Both the position numbers and the translations under genes were made by a program. Under the pieces are notes generated by a model, which had not been told where the DNA came from, ran no database searches, and saw nothing but the letters and a program-made list of their open reading frames with translations. This document shows positions 7,279 through 14,208 of a stretch of DNA of 17,458 nucleotides, piece by piece. Origin of the DNA: JAWLFI01 sp041685645 (GTDB lineage: Bacteria; Bacteroidota; Bacteroidia; Chitinophagales; Saprospiraceae); contig JAWLFI010000034.1 of assembly GCA_041685645.1 (NCBI GenBank), positions 1 through 17,458 on the forward strand. Direction: 5' to 3'. Within the stretch, counting starts at the first letter, position 1, and every line of letters begins with the position of its first letter.

Positions 7279-8385
7279 GTGATTCTCGAACGACTCGGAC
7301 TAAGGAATTTTAAGAATTATTCGGAAGCAGTCTTTACTTTCGATCGTCGCGTGGTTTGTATCACCGGGCCGAATGGCGTAGGGAAAACCAATTTGTTAGA
7401 TGCCATTAGCTATACTTGCTGGGGAAAGAGCTATTTTCAATCTACGGACAAGCACTGTTTGAAAAAAGGAAAAGACTTTTTTCGGATTCAAGCGAAATTG
7501 GCAGGCGATGACCCACACGATTTAGTCATTAAATATCGTCCGGATGGAGGGAAGCAGATGTCATGGGATGATAAAAATTACGATCGTTTATCGGATCATA
7601 TAGGGAAAGTCCCCTTAGTTGTGGTAGCACCTGATGATATCATTGAGTTTTTGAGTGGAAGTAAGGAACGCAGGCGTTTTTTAGACTTCACTCTGAGTCA
7701 ATACGATGGGAAATACCTGAGATCATTAATGGAGTATAACCGCTTGCTCAAGCAGAGAAACGCCCATCTCAAAAGCTGGGATCGGCCGGAGTCTGTTGAT
7801 AAAACCCTATTGGATACTCTCGCTCATCAAATGAATGCTCCTGCTCATTATATTTTTGAGGCCCGGCGAGATTTTATGAATTCCTTTGGTCCCGAGGTCA
7901 ACCAGAACCACCATCTGCTGTCCAGCCAACGCGAGAGCATTAGTTGTTTGTATCAGTCTCCACTGTTAAAGAGAAGCTTTATTGAGGTGCTCGATGAGAA
8001 TTACGAAAGGGATGTGATTCTACAGCGCACGACACAAGGGATTCACAAAGACGACATGAAAGTCTTAATCGATGGATCTCCTTTAAAAATACAGGCTTCT
8101 CAAGGACAAAAAAAATCGTTTATTTTATCCTTGAAGACGGCTCAGTTTCAGTGGCTGTTTCGACATTTGGGAAAGAAACCCGTATTATTATTAGACGATT
8201 TTTTTGAGAAGCTAGATCAAGATCGCCTATCTTCACTAATGAAGATGATCGTACAAATGGATTTTGGACAAATATTTTTGACCGATACCGAGCAGCAACG
8301 CGTAAAGCACTTATTCCAGCTGACGGATATCGAATATCAATCTATTTCAATTCAGGCTACCGACAATGCGTGGGAAGAAGAGTAA
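7279..8385 (+). CDS. recF: DNA replication and repair protein RecF
   Basis: 368-aa SMC/ABC-type ATPase that helps load RecA at single-strand gaps together with RecO and RecR. Walker A is GPNGVGKT (residues 30-37), the ABC-like signature is ASQGQKKS (about residues 273-280), and Walker B is PVLLLDDFFEKLD (about residues 301-313). The start is GTG at 7279: there is an ATG at 7269 but it is in another frame, and the conserved N-terminus (MILERLGLRNFKNY) begins at the GTG. Length matches the family. It is followed 28 bp later by the DUF721 gene, an arrangement seen beside recF in several phyla. recF is not next to dnaA or dnaN here. Confidence 0.96.
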   Translation: MILERLGLRNFKNYSEAVFTFDRRVVCITGPNGVGKTNLLDAISYTCWGKSYFQSTDKHCLKKGKDFFRIQAKLAGDDPHDLVIKYRPDGGKQMSWDDKNYDRLSDHIGKVPLVVVAPDDIIEFLSGSKERRRFLDFTLSQYDGKYLRSLMEYNRLLKQRNAHLKSWDRPESVDKTLLDTLAHQMNAPAHYIFEARRDFMNSFGPEVNQNHHLLSSQRESISCLYQSPLLKRSFIEVLDENYERDVILQRTTQGIHKDDMKVLIDGSPLKIQASQGQKKSFILSLKTAQFQWLFRHLGKKPVLLLDDFFEKLDQDRLSSLMKMIVQMDFGQIFLTDTEQQRVKHLFQLTDIEYQSISIQATDNAWEEE

Positions 8386-8413
8386 GGGAGTTAAATTATG
8401 TATCTTAGATAGT

Positions 8414-8707
8414 ATGGGAAAAGGCAACGAGAATAAATTGGGAGATCTATTACAGAAAATGGTAGATCGGGGAGATGCCTGGTCCGAAAAAATTCAAACT
8501 GAGCGATTGCGGATCGCCTGGAAAGAATGTATGGGGCCAATGATAGAGGGCTACACGCATCAGATTTATTTTTCTAAGGGGACGCTTTACGTCAAACTTA
8601 CTTCTTCTGTGCTTCGGCATGAGCTGAACCTGGGGAAAGATCAGCTCAGGAGTAATTTAAATGAAAAGTTGGGAAAAGATGTGATTCGCGAAGTCGTCGT
8701 GAGATAA
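8414..8707 (+). CDS. DUF721 (DciA-like) protein
   Basis: 97-aa protein with the DUF721 fold signature: an N-terminal helix (KLGDLLQKMVDRGDAWSEK), a W-K-E-C-MGP core, then YFSKGTLYVKLTSSVLRHEL and a terminal RSNLNEKLGKDVIREVVVR segment. DUF721 proteins include DciA, which loads the replicative helicase in bacteria lacking DnaC/DnaI; whether this small version does so is inference. I prefer ATG at 8414, since the frame also contains an ATG at 8366 that would overlap recF by 20 bp and add a Lys-rich, unconserved-looking stretch of 16 residues. The gene ends before a strong terminator. Its place after recF supports a replication or repair role. Confidence 0.85.
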   Translation: MGKGNENKLGDLLQKMVDRGDAWSEKIQTERLRIAWKECMGPMIEGYTHQIYFSKGTLYVKLTSSVLRHELNLGKDQLRSNLNEKLGKDVIREVVVR

Positions 8708-8732
8708 AGGAAGGATTTTTCAGGTCGAGAAT

Positions 8733-8765
8733 AAAAAAGCCCGCTAAAATTTAGCGGGCTTTTTT
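8733..8765. terminator. Strong bidirectional terminator
   Basis: A near-perfect palindrome: six A, then GCCCGCTAAA, and TTTAGCGGGC followed by six T. The GC core with A and T flanks works on both strands and sits between the convergent DUF721 gene (stop 8707) and the subtilase gene (stop 8790). Confidence 0.93.
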
Positions 8766-8789
8766 ATGTCAATCCGAACCTATACTTAA

Positions 8790-10442
8790 TTATGCGCCTT
8801 TGTCAGTCTTTTTCTTGCCCTTTGTTTCCATGGCCAACTTAACTGCTTCATGAGCATTTAGTGCTCCACCCGATACTGATAGACTAGAGAAAGGTACCAG
8901 GTCTTGAGTTCCCGGCTTTTTCACCTCTAAATCGATTTTGGTAGAACTTTCCATCAAAATTTCTTTGACCTGCTTAGCGGTTAGCTCGGGGAAATAAGAT
9001 CGCAATAAGGCTGCAACCCCGGCGACTACAGGGGCTGCCATTGAGGTGCCCTGAGCATCTTGGTATTCGTTATCAGGTGTGGTAGAGTGAATAGCGACAC
9101 CTGGTGCAAATAAGTCTACTTCCTTTTTGCCGTAATTAGAGAAACTAGCAGGCAAATTCTCATTCGGTACATAGCCCAATGCCCCTACTTCAATCCAATT
9201 GTCATTGGCATTTTTCTTACAGAATAACCAGCAACTCTTTTCATATGTATCGTTGGGAAAATTGTCCGTGCTGTCGTTATTTTGAGCACTGTTGCCCGCA
9301 GCATGAACGAGTAAAACGTCATTTTTTGCAGCGTATTTCACCGCTTCATCAACGATATCCTTGTTCCAGGAATAGCCCTTTCCAAAGCTCATGTTAATGA
9401 TGGAAGCTCCATTATCTACAGCGTAGACAATAGCAGCAGCTACATCCTTATCTCTTTCATCTCCGTCAGGCACAGCTCTTACGGTCATGATTTTTGCGTG
9501 ATCGGCTACGCCATCAATACCCAGGTCATTTCCTCTTTCTGCCGCAATTATTCCCGCCACGTGTGTGCCGTGGAATGCATCTGGTCCCTCGTATTCGTTA
9601 TTTCCGTAATCTCTTTGATAGGGGTCGCTGTAATCATCACCAACAATGGGTCTGGGATCAAAGTCCTTATTGTAATGGTAGTTGGCTTGGGTATCGAAGT
9701 AGTCCAATGCACCGCCAAGTCCTTCTTCTACCGCACCTCGAACGTAGTCCACTGTCACGTCTTCTTTTTCTTCGGACTCAATACCATCTTTTGCAATATT
9801 GATGACGAGAGCGAGAGAAGAATTTCCTCCTGTTTCGATCGCGTCGAGTTTTTGTAAATCCAAAGGCTCAGAACCCACCATTTTTTCAAGGTCTTCGAGA
9901 CCATTCATGATATTATCTTTTTGAGTCTGGTACCTCTCCAAATTCTTCAAGGCATTTTCACGGCCTTTTTTGGTATCCTTTTTCACTTTTAAATATCGGG
10001 CGTACTCCATTTTTTCTTTGCTTCCCAGAGTCGTGGGATTCTCCACATCCTTGAATTTTTCATCGTACATGCGATACAGGCGTGTCACTTCGAGATTGTC
10101 TTTATCCACATTGCCATCGGCACCTCCTATGAAACTCCAACCATGGATATCATCCACGTAATTATTATTGTCATCGTCTCTGCCCGAGTTCATCGTTTCG
10201 CCCGGGTTGATCCACATGACATTGACTAAGTCTTCGTGGTCTTCATCTACACCGGAGTCGATTACAGCGACCACGACCGACTTGGCTTCTTTTCCCTTAA
10301 GTAGCTCATAGGCTTTGTTGGTTTCTGCTCCATAGACACTATCCGTATCGAATGAAAGGTTAAACCAATTTTCCGGAGCTTGAGAGAAGGCGATGACGGG
10401 TATGAGTAACATCATCCCGATTAACTGCATAGTTTGTTTCAT
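8790..10442 (-). CDS. Secreted subtilisin-like serine protease (S8 family)
   Basis: 550 aa from the chosen ATG (10440-10442). A signal peptide (MKQTMQLIGMMLLIPVIAFS, cut after about residue 20) leads to a catalytic domain with the full triad: Asp62 in AVIDSGVD, His291 in HGTHVAG, Ser467 in GTSMAAP, plus the oxyanion Asn384 in AAGNS. An acidic Asp/Asn-rich loop, possibly calcium binding, follows at about residues 89-99. About 228 residues separate Asp62 from His291, far more than in subtilisin; the insert (about 110-260) is Lys/Glu-rich and helical in character. No pro-domain and no C-terminal T9SS sorting domain are seen. An in-frame ATG at 10463 is an alternative start. Further upstream the frame enters the promoter box at 10500-10507. 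Substrate unknown. Confidence 0.92.
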   Translation of the reverse strand: MKQTMQLIGMMLLIPVIAFSQAPENWFNLSFDTDSVYGAETNKAYELLKGKEAKSVVVAVIDSGVDEDHEDLVNVMWINPGETMNSGRDDDNNNYVDDIHGWSFIGGADGNVDKDNLEVTRLYRMYDEKFKDVENPTTLGSKEKMEYARYLKVKKDTKKGRENALKNLERYQTQKDNIMNGLEDLEKMVGSEPLDLQKLDAIETGGNSSLALVINIAKDGIESEEKEDVTVDYVRGAVEEGLGGALDYFDTQANYHYNKDFDPRPIVGDDYSDPYQRDYGNNEYEGPDAFHGTHVAGIIAAERGNDLGIDGVADHAKIMTVRAVPDGDERDKDVAAAIVYAVDNGASIINMSFGKGYSWNKDIVDEAVKYAAKNDVLLVHAAGNSAQNNDSTDNFPNDTYEKSCWLFCKKNANDNWIEVGALGYVPNENLPASFSNYGKKEVDLFAPGVAIHSTTPDNEYQDAQGTSMAAPVVAGVAALLRSYFPELTAKQVKEILMESSTKIDLEVKKPGTQDLVPFSSLSVSGGALNAHEAVKLAMETKGKKKTDKGA

Positions 10443-10469
10443 ATTTCTGTTTTCTAGGTTCATTTTAAT

Positions 10470-10487
10470 ATAGTAGACGTCCACTAT
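10470..10487. promoter_or_regulatory. Palindrome downstream of the subtilase promoter, possible operator
   Basis: An 18-bp dyad with one mismatched pair: ATAGT-A-GACGTC-C-ACTAT, centred on GACGTC. It lies 13 bp downstream of the subtilase -7 box and 28 bp upstream of the chosen ATG, at or just after the expected transcription start, where a repressor could block elongation or initiation. No regulator gene is adjacent. Confidence 0.4.
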
Positions 10488-10499
10488 TAGAATTATGTT

Positions 10500-10507
10500 C
10501 AAAGATA
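10500..10507 (-). promoter_or_regulatory. -7 box of the subtilase promoter
   Basis: Minus strand TATCTTTG matches TAnnTTTG exactly. Expected start of transcription is near 10493, giving a leader of about 50 nt to ATG 10442 or 30 nt to ATG 10463. A frame open to 10502 would include this box, so it is not coding there. Confidence 0.6.
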
Positions 10508-10618
10508 AGGAAATTGAGATATCATAAAATTTAGAAAGATGAACAAAGGGAAAGATTCGACTAATGAGATACTATTTTAGAGAAATTGATTTATTGTGAG
10601 TCAAAATTTGTGGCTGAA
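10508..10618. other. AT-rich intergenic stretch without recognised content
   Basis: First part of the 343-bp gap between the subtilase promoter and the NrnA-like gene. It is AT-rich and I see no open frame, repeat or hairpin worth reporting. The rest of the gap is the GC-rich hairpin element (10621-10772) and a short leader with a 6-bp stem (AGCTAT at 10790-10795, ATAGCT at 10807-10812). Confidence 0.5.
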
Positions 10619-10620
10619 TC

Positions 10621-10772
10621 AATTGGCCGAAAGGGGAAAGCGCCCGGAGGGCGAAAGCGCGAGGGATAGTAGGCAGGCGAAGCCGTCCCCATCTGCTCGC
10701 TCCGCCGTGCAGATGGGGACCGTAGTGCCGAATAGCCCGACCGTCACTACGACGGGGGCGTAGTGACGGTCG
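10621..10772. repeat. GC-rich intergenic hairpin element (REP-like or structured RNA)
   Basis: A sharply bounded GC-rich block in an AT-rich gap. Hairpin A has a perfect 12-bp stem (10685-10696 with 10709-10720; GTCCCCATCTGC) and a 12-nt loop. Hairpin B has a perfect 14-bp stem (10738-10751 with 10759-10772; CGACCGTCACTACG) and a 7-nt loop ACGGGGG. A smaller stem CGCCC/GGGCG (10641-10645, 10649-10653) with loop GGA precedes them, next to GC-GAAA-GC. The segment CGTAGTG at 10721-10727 repeats the 3' arm of hairpin B, so it could also pair with CACTACG at 10745-10751. Tandem perfect hairpins in a high-GC block between divergent genes suggest a dispersed palindromic repeat, but only one copy is in the window, so a structured RNA cannot be excluded. 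No T run follows, so it is not a standard terminator. Confidence 0.6.
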
Positions 10773-10845
10773 CGCCCAAAAGACTTTTTAGCTATTGATG
10801 AGCTCGATAGCTGCGGTAAATACTTAAAATATGAATGAAAATTTG

Positions 10846-10853
10846 CATCTTTG
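10846..10853 (+). promoter_or_regulatory. Candidate -7 box of the NrnA-like gene
   Basis: CATCTTTG is a 7 of 8 match to TAnnTTTG and ends only 6 bp before the ATG at 10860. If used, transcription would begin at or within a few bases of the start codon, giving a leaderless or near-leaderless mRNA. Confidence 0.45.
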
Positions 10854-10859
10854 CTGCTC

Positions 10860-11876
10860 ATGCGTATAGAACCTGAAATTGAGCAAATTCGAGAGTGGCT
10901 GAAACAGCCGAGAGATATCGTAATATTATCTCATAGAAATCCGGATGGAGATGCCCTGGGATCATGTTTGGCGATGCGTTCATTTTTGGAGCAAATGGGC
11001 CAGAGTGTGAAGGTGTGTTTGCCGAGTGAATACCCGGTGAATTTTGAGTGGATGGCTGGTGCGAAGGATATTTTAATCTACGATATTAATCCGGAGGAGT
11101 GCAAGCAGGTGATCGAGCGATCAAATTTGGTAATTTGTTGTGATTTCAATAGTTTGGATCGGATAGATAAGATAGGTGAGTTGATTCAATTGCATTCAGA
11201 TGCTCCTGTCTTTTTAATTGATCATCACATGGATCCGGAGCCATTTGCAGATGAGGTGTTTTCTGATCCTCTGGCGAGTTCGACCTGTGAGTTGGTGGTG
11301 GAGTTGATTGGAATGATGGGAGAGGAGGATCGAATGAATCGGGATGTGGCGGAAGCCTGTTATACCGGTTTGATCACAGATACGGGGCGGTTCAAATATG
11401 CATTGAGTCCGAAAGTGTTTGAAGTTGCTGCAAAATTATTGCGTGCGGGTGTTCGCGATAAGATGATTGTCGACAAGATTTTCAATTGCAATACTGAAAA
11501 GCAGCTGCGATTATTGGGTTTTGCATTATATGAGCGATTGGAAGTGTTGGAGGATTACGATACGGCTATTATCTCATTGACAAAGGAAGATTACAAGCGA
11601 TTTTCTATTAGTCGAGGTGACACTGAGGGTATAGTGAATTATATGCTGACGATGCCTCATATACAATTGGCTGCTTTTATAACGGAGCAGCCGACCATAA
11701 CGAAATATTCTCTTCGATCCAAGGGAGATTTGTCCGTTCAGGAAATGGCTCGAGAGCATTTTAACGGAGGGGGGCATAAGAATGCCTCGGGAGGAGCTGT
11801 TCGCAAGCCGCTACAAAAGGCGATAGATGACTTTAAAAAAGTACTACCAAAATACACAAAGCGTTCTATTTTATAA
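10860..11876 (+). CDS. DHH-family phosphoesterase, NrnA-like nanoRNase/pAp phosphatase
   Basis: 338 aa with a complete DHH-DHHA1 layout. The DHH domain carries ILSHRNPDGDALGS (His25, Asp29, Asp31), Asp95 in VICCDFNS, and the name motif at 121-123 (LIDHHMDPEP), all manganese ligands. The C-terminal DHHA1 domain has the substrate-binding FNGGGHKNASGGA (residues 301-313). NrnA-type enzymes degrade RNA oligomers of a few nucleotides and dephosphorylate 3'-phosphoadenosine phosphate; this architecture and length fit that group, with c-di-AMP/pApA phosphodiesterase as another possibility. Start is ATG 10860: the frame opens at a TTG (10851) that lies inside the -7 box. Followed after 18 bp by the FKBP lipoprotein gene, probably on the same transcript. 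Confidence 0.9.
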   Translation: MRIEPEIEQIREWLKQPRDIVILSHRNPDGDALGSCLAMRSFLEQMGQSVKVCLPSEYPVNFEWMAGAKDILIYDINPEECKQVIERSNLVICCDFNSLDRIDKIGELIQLHSDAPVFLIDHHMDPEPFADEVFSDPLASSTCELVVELIGMMGEEDRMNRDVAEACYTGLITDTGRFKYALSPKVFEVAAKLLRAGVRDKMIVDKIFNCNTEKQLRLLGFALYERLEVLEDYDTAIISLTKEDYKRFSISRGDTEGIVNYMLTMPHIQLAAFITEQPTITKYSLRSKGDLSVQEMAREHFNGGGHKNASGGAVRKPLQKAIDDFKKVLPKYTKRSIL

Positions 11877-11894
11877 CAACACGAATTGAAAACC

Positions 11895-12743
11895 ATGAAA
11901 GTATCCATGATTCTAATGGCCATGAGCCTAGTTCTTATTACATTTTCTTGCAGTACCCAGTCAGACACAAAGCAAGTGGTGGGCTATGATGTGAAATATC
12001 ACGAGCAAAATCCAGTAGTGGATGGCCGTCCGGAAGTCGGTGATTACGTTAATTTTATTATGGATGTTACTTCCGCTGGCAATTCTGTCATTCCGGAGCC
12101 CATGGAGCAGACCATGCAAATCACCTCGGATGAGTCTGATCCTATTAGCGCAGTGCTCAAAACCATGTCAGCCGGAGATAGTGTTTCTATCACGGTTCCC
12201 ACTGACTCGCTTCCTCCGGAGGCGCTGGAGAACCCCGAGATCACTGAAGAGGGCATTCAATATCACATTGGATTACTCAGTGTTACGGATGAAGAGTCTT
12301 ATATGCTGGAAGAAAACAAGAAAAGAGCTGCCCAGGCCGAGCAGAAATTGGCCGTTGATTCGCTCATTGATGTGTATTTAGAGAAATACAAGGATGGGAC
12401 AATCGAAGATTTGAAGGAGACTGAGAATGGAATAGAGTATGTCATTTTAGATGAAGGGACGGGAGAGGCCATTGAAAAGAATGACCAAATCAGCGTTCAT
12501 TATGTGGGGCGTTTATTAGAATCCGGAGATGAATTTGACAATTCTCTAGAGAGAGGACAACCACTTCCTCTTCAGGTGGGAGTGGGTTCCGTCATTCAGG
12601 GATGGGACGAAGGTCTTCAGTCATTTAGTCGCGGAGATATTGGGATATTGTTTATTCCATCAGAAATGGGTTACGGAGAAAGTGGAACTGGTCCCATTCC
12701 CGCTAATGCTGATTTAGTGTTTTACGTCGATATTGCAGAATAG
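11895..12743 (+). CDS. FKBP-type peptidyl-prolyl isomerase lipoprotein
   Basis: 282 aa from ATG 11895 (a TTG three codons upstream is disregarded). The N-terminus MKVSMILMAMSLVLITFSC is a lipoprotein signal with the lipidated Cys at 19; the residue at -3 is Thr, looser than the Proteobacterial lipobox but acceptable in this phylum. The C-terminal FKBP domain (about residues 175-282) is well kept: ISVHYVGRLLESGDEFDNS, the PLPLQVGVGSVIQGWDEGLQ core, and the SEMGYGESGTGPIPANADL loop. The region at about 50-140 (GDYVNFIMDVTS, MSAGDSVSITVPTDSLP, IQYHIGLLSV) has the strand pattern of a second, degenerate FKBP domain without the active-site residues, joined by a charged helix (about 140-170). It likely acts on folding of exported proteins at the outer or inner membrane. 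Confidence 0.92.
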   Translation: MKVSMILMAMSLVLITFSCSTQSDTKQVVGYDVKYHEQNPVVDGRPEVGDYVNFIMDVTSAGNSVIPEPMEQTMQITSDESDPISAVLKTMSAGDSVSITVPTDSLPPEALENPEITEEGIQYHIGLLSVTDEESYMLEENKKRAAQAEQKLAVDSLIDVYLEKYKDGTIEDLKETENGIEYVILDEGTGEAIEKNDQISVHYVGRLLESGDEFDNSLERGQPLPLQVGVGSVIQGWDEGLQSFSRGDIGILFIPSEMGYGESGTGPIPANADLVFYVDIAE

Positions 12744-12762
12744 CAACTTTCTAAAGTTGTTT
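12744..12762 (+). terminator. Weak candidate terminator after the FKBP gene
   Basis: CAACTT-TCTA-AAGTTG hairpin followed by TTTCTATT, starting at the first base after the stop. The stem is short and AT-rich, so termination may be partial; prfB begins 30 bp further on and has no clear -7 box of its own. Confidence 0.4.
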
Positions 12763-12791
12763 CTATTAATAACCACAAATAGTGAATCAAA

Positions 12792-13878
12792 ATGACATCA
12801 GATCAATTATCTGAGTTAAAGGAGCGACTGCTATTGTTAAGGAGGTATCTTTGACATAGACCGCAGGATACGGGACGTAGAGGAATTGGAATTGAAATCA
12901 GCAGCACCCGATTTGTGGGAAGACCCCGAGCGTGCTGAGGGGATTATGAAGGATTTGAAGAAAGAAAAATCCTGGATCAAGTTGTACGAAAGAGTTCGGG
13001 AAGAGGTGGAACAGGTCGAAGTTCTGTATGAGTTTTTATTGGAAGGCGAGGGATCTGAGTCTGAATTAGAGCAAGCGTACGAAAAAGCCCTGGCTACCCT
13101 GGAGGATGTAGAATTTCGCTCCACCTTGAATCAACCTCAGGATGAACTGAGTTGCATTTTGGAGATTAATGCCGGTGCCGGCGGTACGGAGAGCTGTGAT
13201 TGGTCTGCTATGCTCCAACGAATGTACACGATGTGGGCCGAAAAAAACGGCTACAAAGTATCTTTACTTAACATCCAGGAAGGAGAAGTGGCAGGTGTAA
13301 AAAGCGTATCTCTGGAAATTGATGGCGACTATGCTTACGGATTATTAAAGCACGAAAATGGGGTGCATCGATTAGTGCGAATTAGTCCTTTTAATGCTCA
13401 GGGAAAGCGCATGACTTCTTTTGCCTCTGTCTTTGTTCACCCATTGATCGACTCCAGGATTGAGGTGGAGATCAATCCAGCCGATTTGCGATGGGATACC
13501 TTTCGGGCGAGTGGCGCCGGCGGGCAACACGTCAACAAAACTGATTCTGCTGTTCGCGTAACACACGAGGCGTCGGGAATTGTAGTAGAGTGTCAGCAGG
13601 AGAGATCTCAACACATGAATCGGGAAAAGGCAATGCAGATGTTGAAGTCTAGATTATACGAGAGGGAGTTGCAGCGACAACTTTCTGAAAAGGATCAGGT
13701 AGAAGCTAGTAAAATGGCTAATGAGTGGGGCTCGCAGATTCGGTCTTACGTTTTAGACGATCGGCGAGTCAAGGATCATCGCACTCAATATCAGACTCCT
13801 CAAACAGAAGCAGTTTTAAACGGAGAAATTGACGGCTTTTTAAAGGCTGCATTGATGTCAAAAGAGACAAACAATTGA
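12792..13878 (+). CDS. prfB: Peptide chain release factor 2 (programmed +1 frameshift)
   Basis: RF2 recognises UAA and UGA and triggers peptide release. The coding region is join(12792-12851, 12853-13878), 361 aa. Translation starts at ATG 12792, runs 20 codons to CTT, meets in-frame TGA at 12852-12854, and slips +1 to continue with GAC. The full protein keeps the RF2 SPF anticodon-like tripeptide (residues 198-200, RISPFNAQG) and the catalytic GGQ (residues 243-245, SGAGGQHVNKTDSAVR). Only with the frameshift does the N-terminal coiled region join up (RRYLDIDRRIRDVEEL), matching the family. It terminates in tandem TGA TGA (13876-13881), both read only by RF2. Annotation pipelines may wrongly start it near 12886 or call it a pseudogene. 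Confidence 0.97.
12840..12855 (+). promoter_or_regulatory. prfB programmed frameshift signal
   Basis: AGGAGG (12840-12845), three spacer bases TAT, slippery CTT, stop TGA, then C. This matches the classic prfB arrangement in spacing and sequence (E. coli has AGGGGG-TAT-CTT-TGA-C). Low RF2 slows recognition of TGA; the internal SD pairs with 16S rRNA and promotes slippage into the +1 frame, so RF2 regulates its own synthesis. Confidence 0.95.
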
Positions 13879-13887
13879 TGAAGCTTA

Positions 13888-14208
13888 TTAGTTTCTGACT
13901 GAATCGTAGATCCAGTTGAGATAGCTTGGATTGGCCCGTCCTTCCCAATGAAGAAGGCAGGGAACATCGTAGGGATGGATTTTTTCTGCGAAATTCATAA
14001 AATCGGAGACGAGATGGTTTCCCGTTTTGACGATGCTCACGTATTCGCCTTCTACCACTGTGTTCCCTTTCCATTCATATGCGCTATCGATGGGGAATAT
14101 ATTTCCACAGGCGATCCATTTTCGGCTGAGACACTGTCGGACAAAATTATTTGCATTCTCCAGTGAATCGTGAGTGATGTAAAACACGGTAAATGTAGAT
14201 GGATTCAT
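13888..14208 (-). CDS. cutA: CutA divalent-cation tolerance protein
   Basis: 106 aa, the standard length for this small trimeric cytosolic protein associated with metal-ion tolerance. Matching segments are FYITHDSLENANNFVRQCL (helix 1), WIACGNIFPIDSAYEWKGN (central sheet with Cys), VEGEYVSIVKT, and IHPYDVPCLLHWEGRANPSYLNWI (C-terminal), the HPY-VP motif being highly characteristic. ATG at 14206-14208 was chosen because it begins right at the fold and forms an ATGA overlap with the stop of the upstream secreted-protein gene; the frame stays open 60 bp further inside that gene without family resemblance. Convergent with prfB, 9 bp apart, with no visible terminator between. Biochemical role of CutA remains uncertain even in model bacteria. 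Confidence 0.93.
   Translation of the reverse strand: MNPSTFTVFYITHDSLENANNFVRQCLSRKWIACGNIFPIDSAYEWKGNTVVEGEYVSIVKTGNHLVSDFMNFAEKIHPYDVPCLLHWEGRANPSYLNWIYDSVRN

Noticed and set aside
8366..8413. DUF721 gene starting at ATG 8366 and overlapping recF
   Set aside because: Possible, but the extra residues are unlike the family's start. The ATG at 8414 sits just before the conserved helix.
9179..9857. Several plus-strand open frames of 72-119 codons inside the subtilase gene
   Set aside because: They lie antisense to a well-conserved catalytic domain and have no recognisable motif or start context.
10619..10861. Open frame of 80 codons on the minus strand across the GC-rich element
   Set aside because: It reads through both hairpin stems and the promoter of the NrnA-like gene, has low-complexity composition and no family resemblance. 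The inverted repeats better explain the open frame.
12852..12854. prfB as a pseudogene because of the in-frame TGA
   Set aside because: The TGA is the programmed site: SD-like AGGAGG, spacing and CTT TGA C all match the known recoding signal, and the rest of the gene is intact.
12886..13878. prfB starting at the in-frame TTG near 12886
   Set aside because: This would lose the N-terminal 31 residues. A perfect frameshift signal and a fitting upstream segment from ATG 12792 show the real start.
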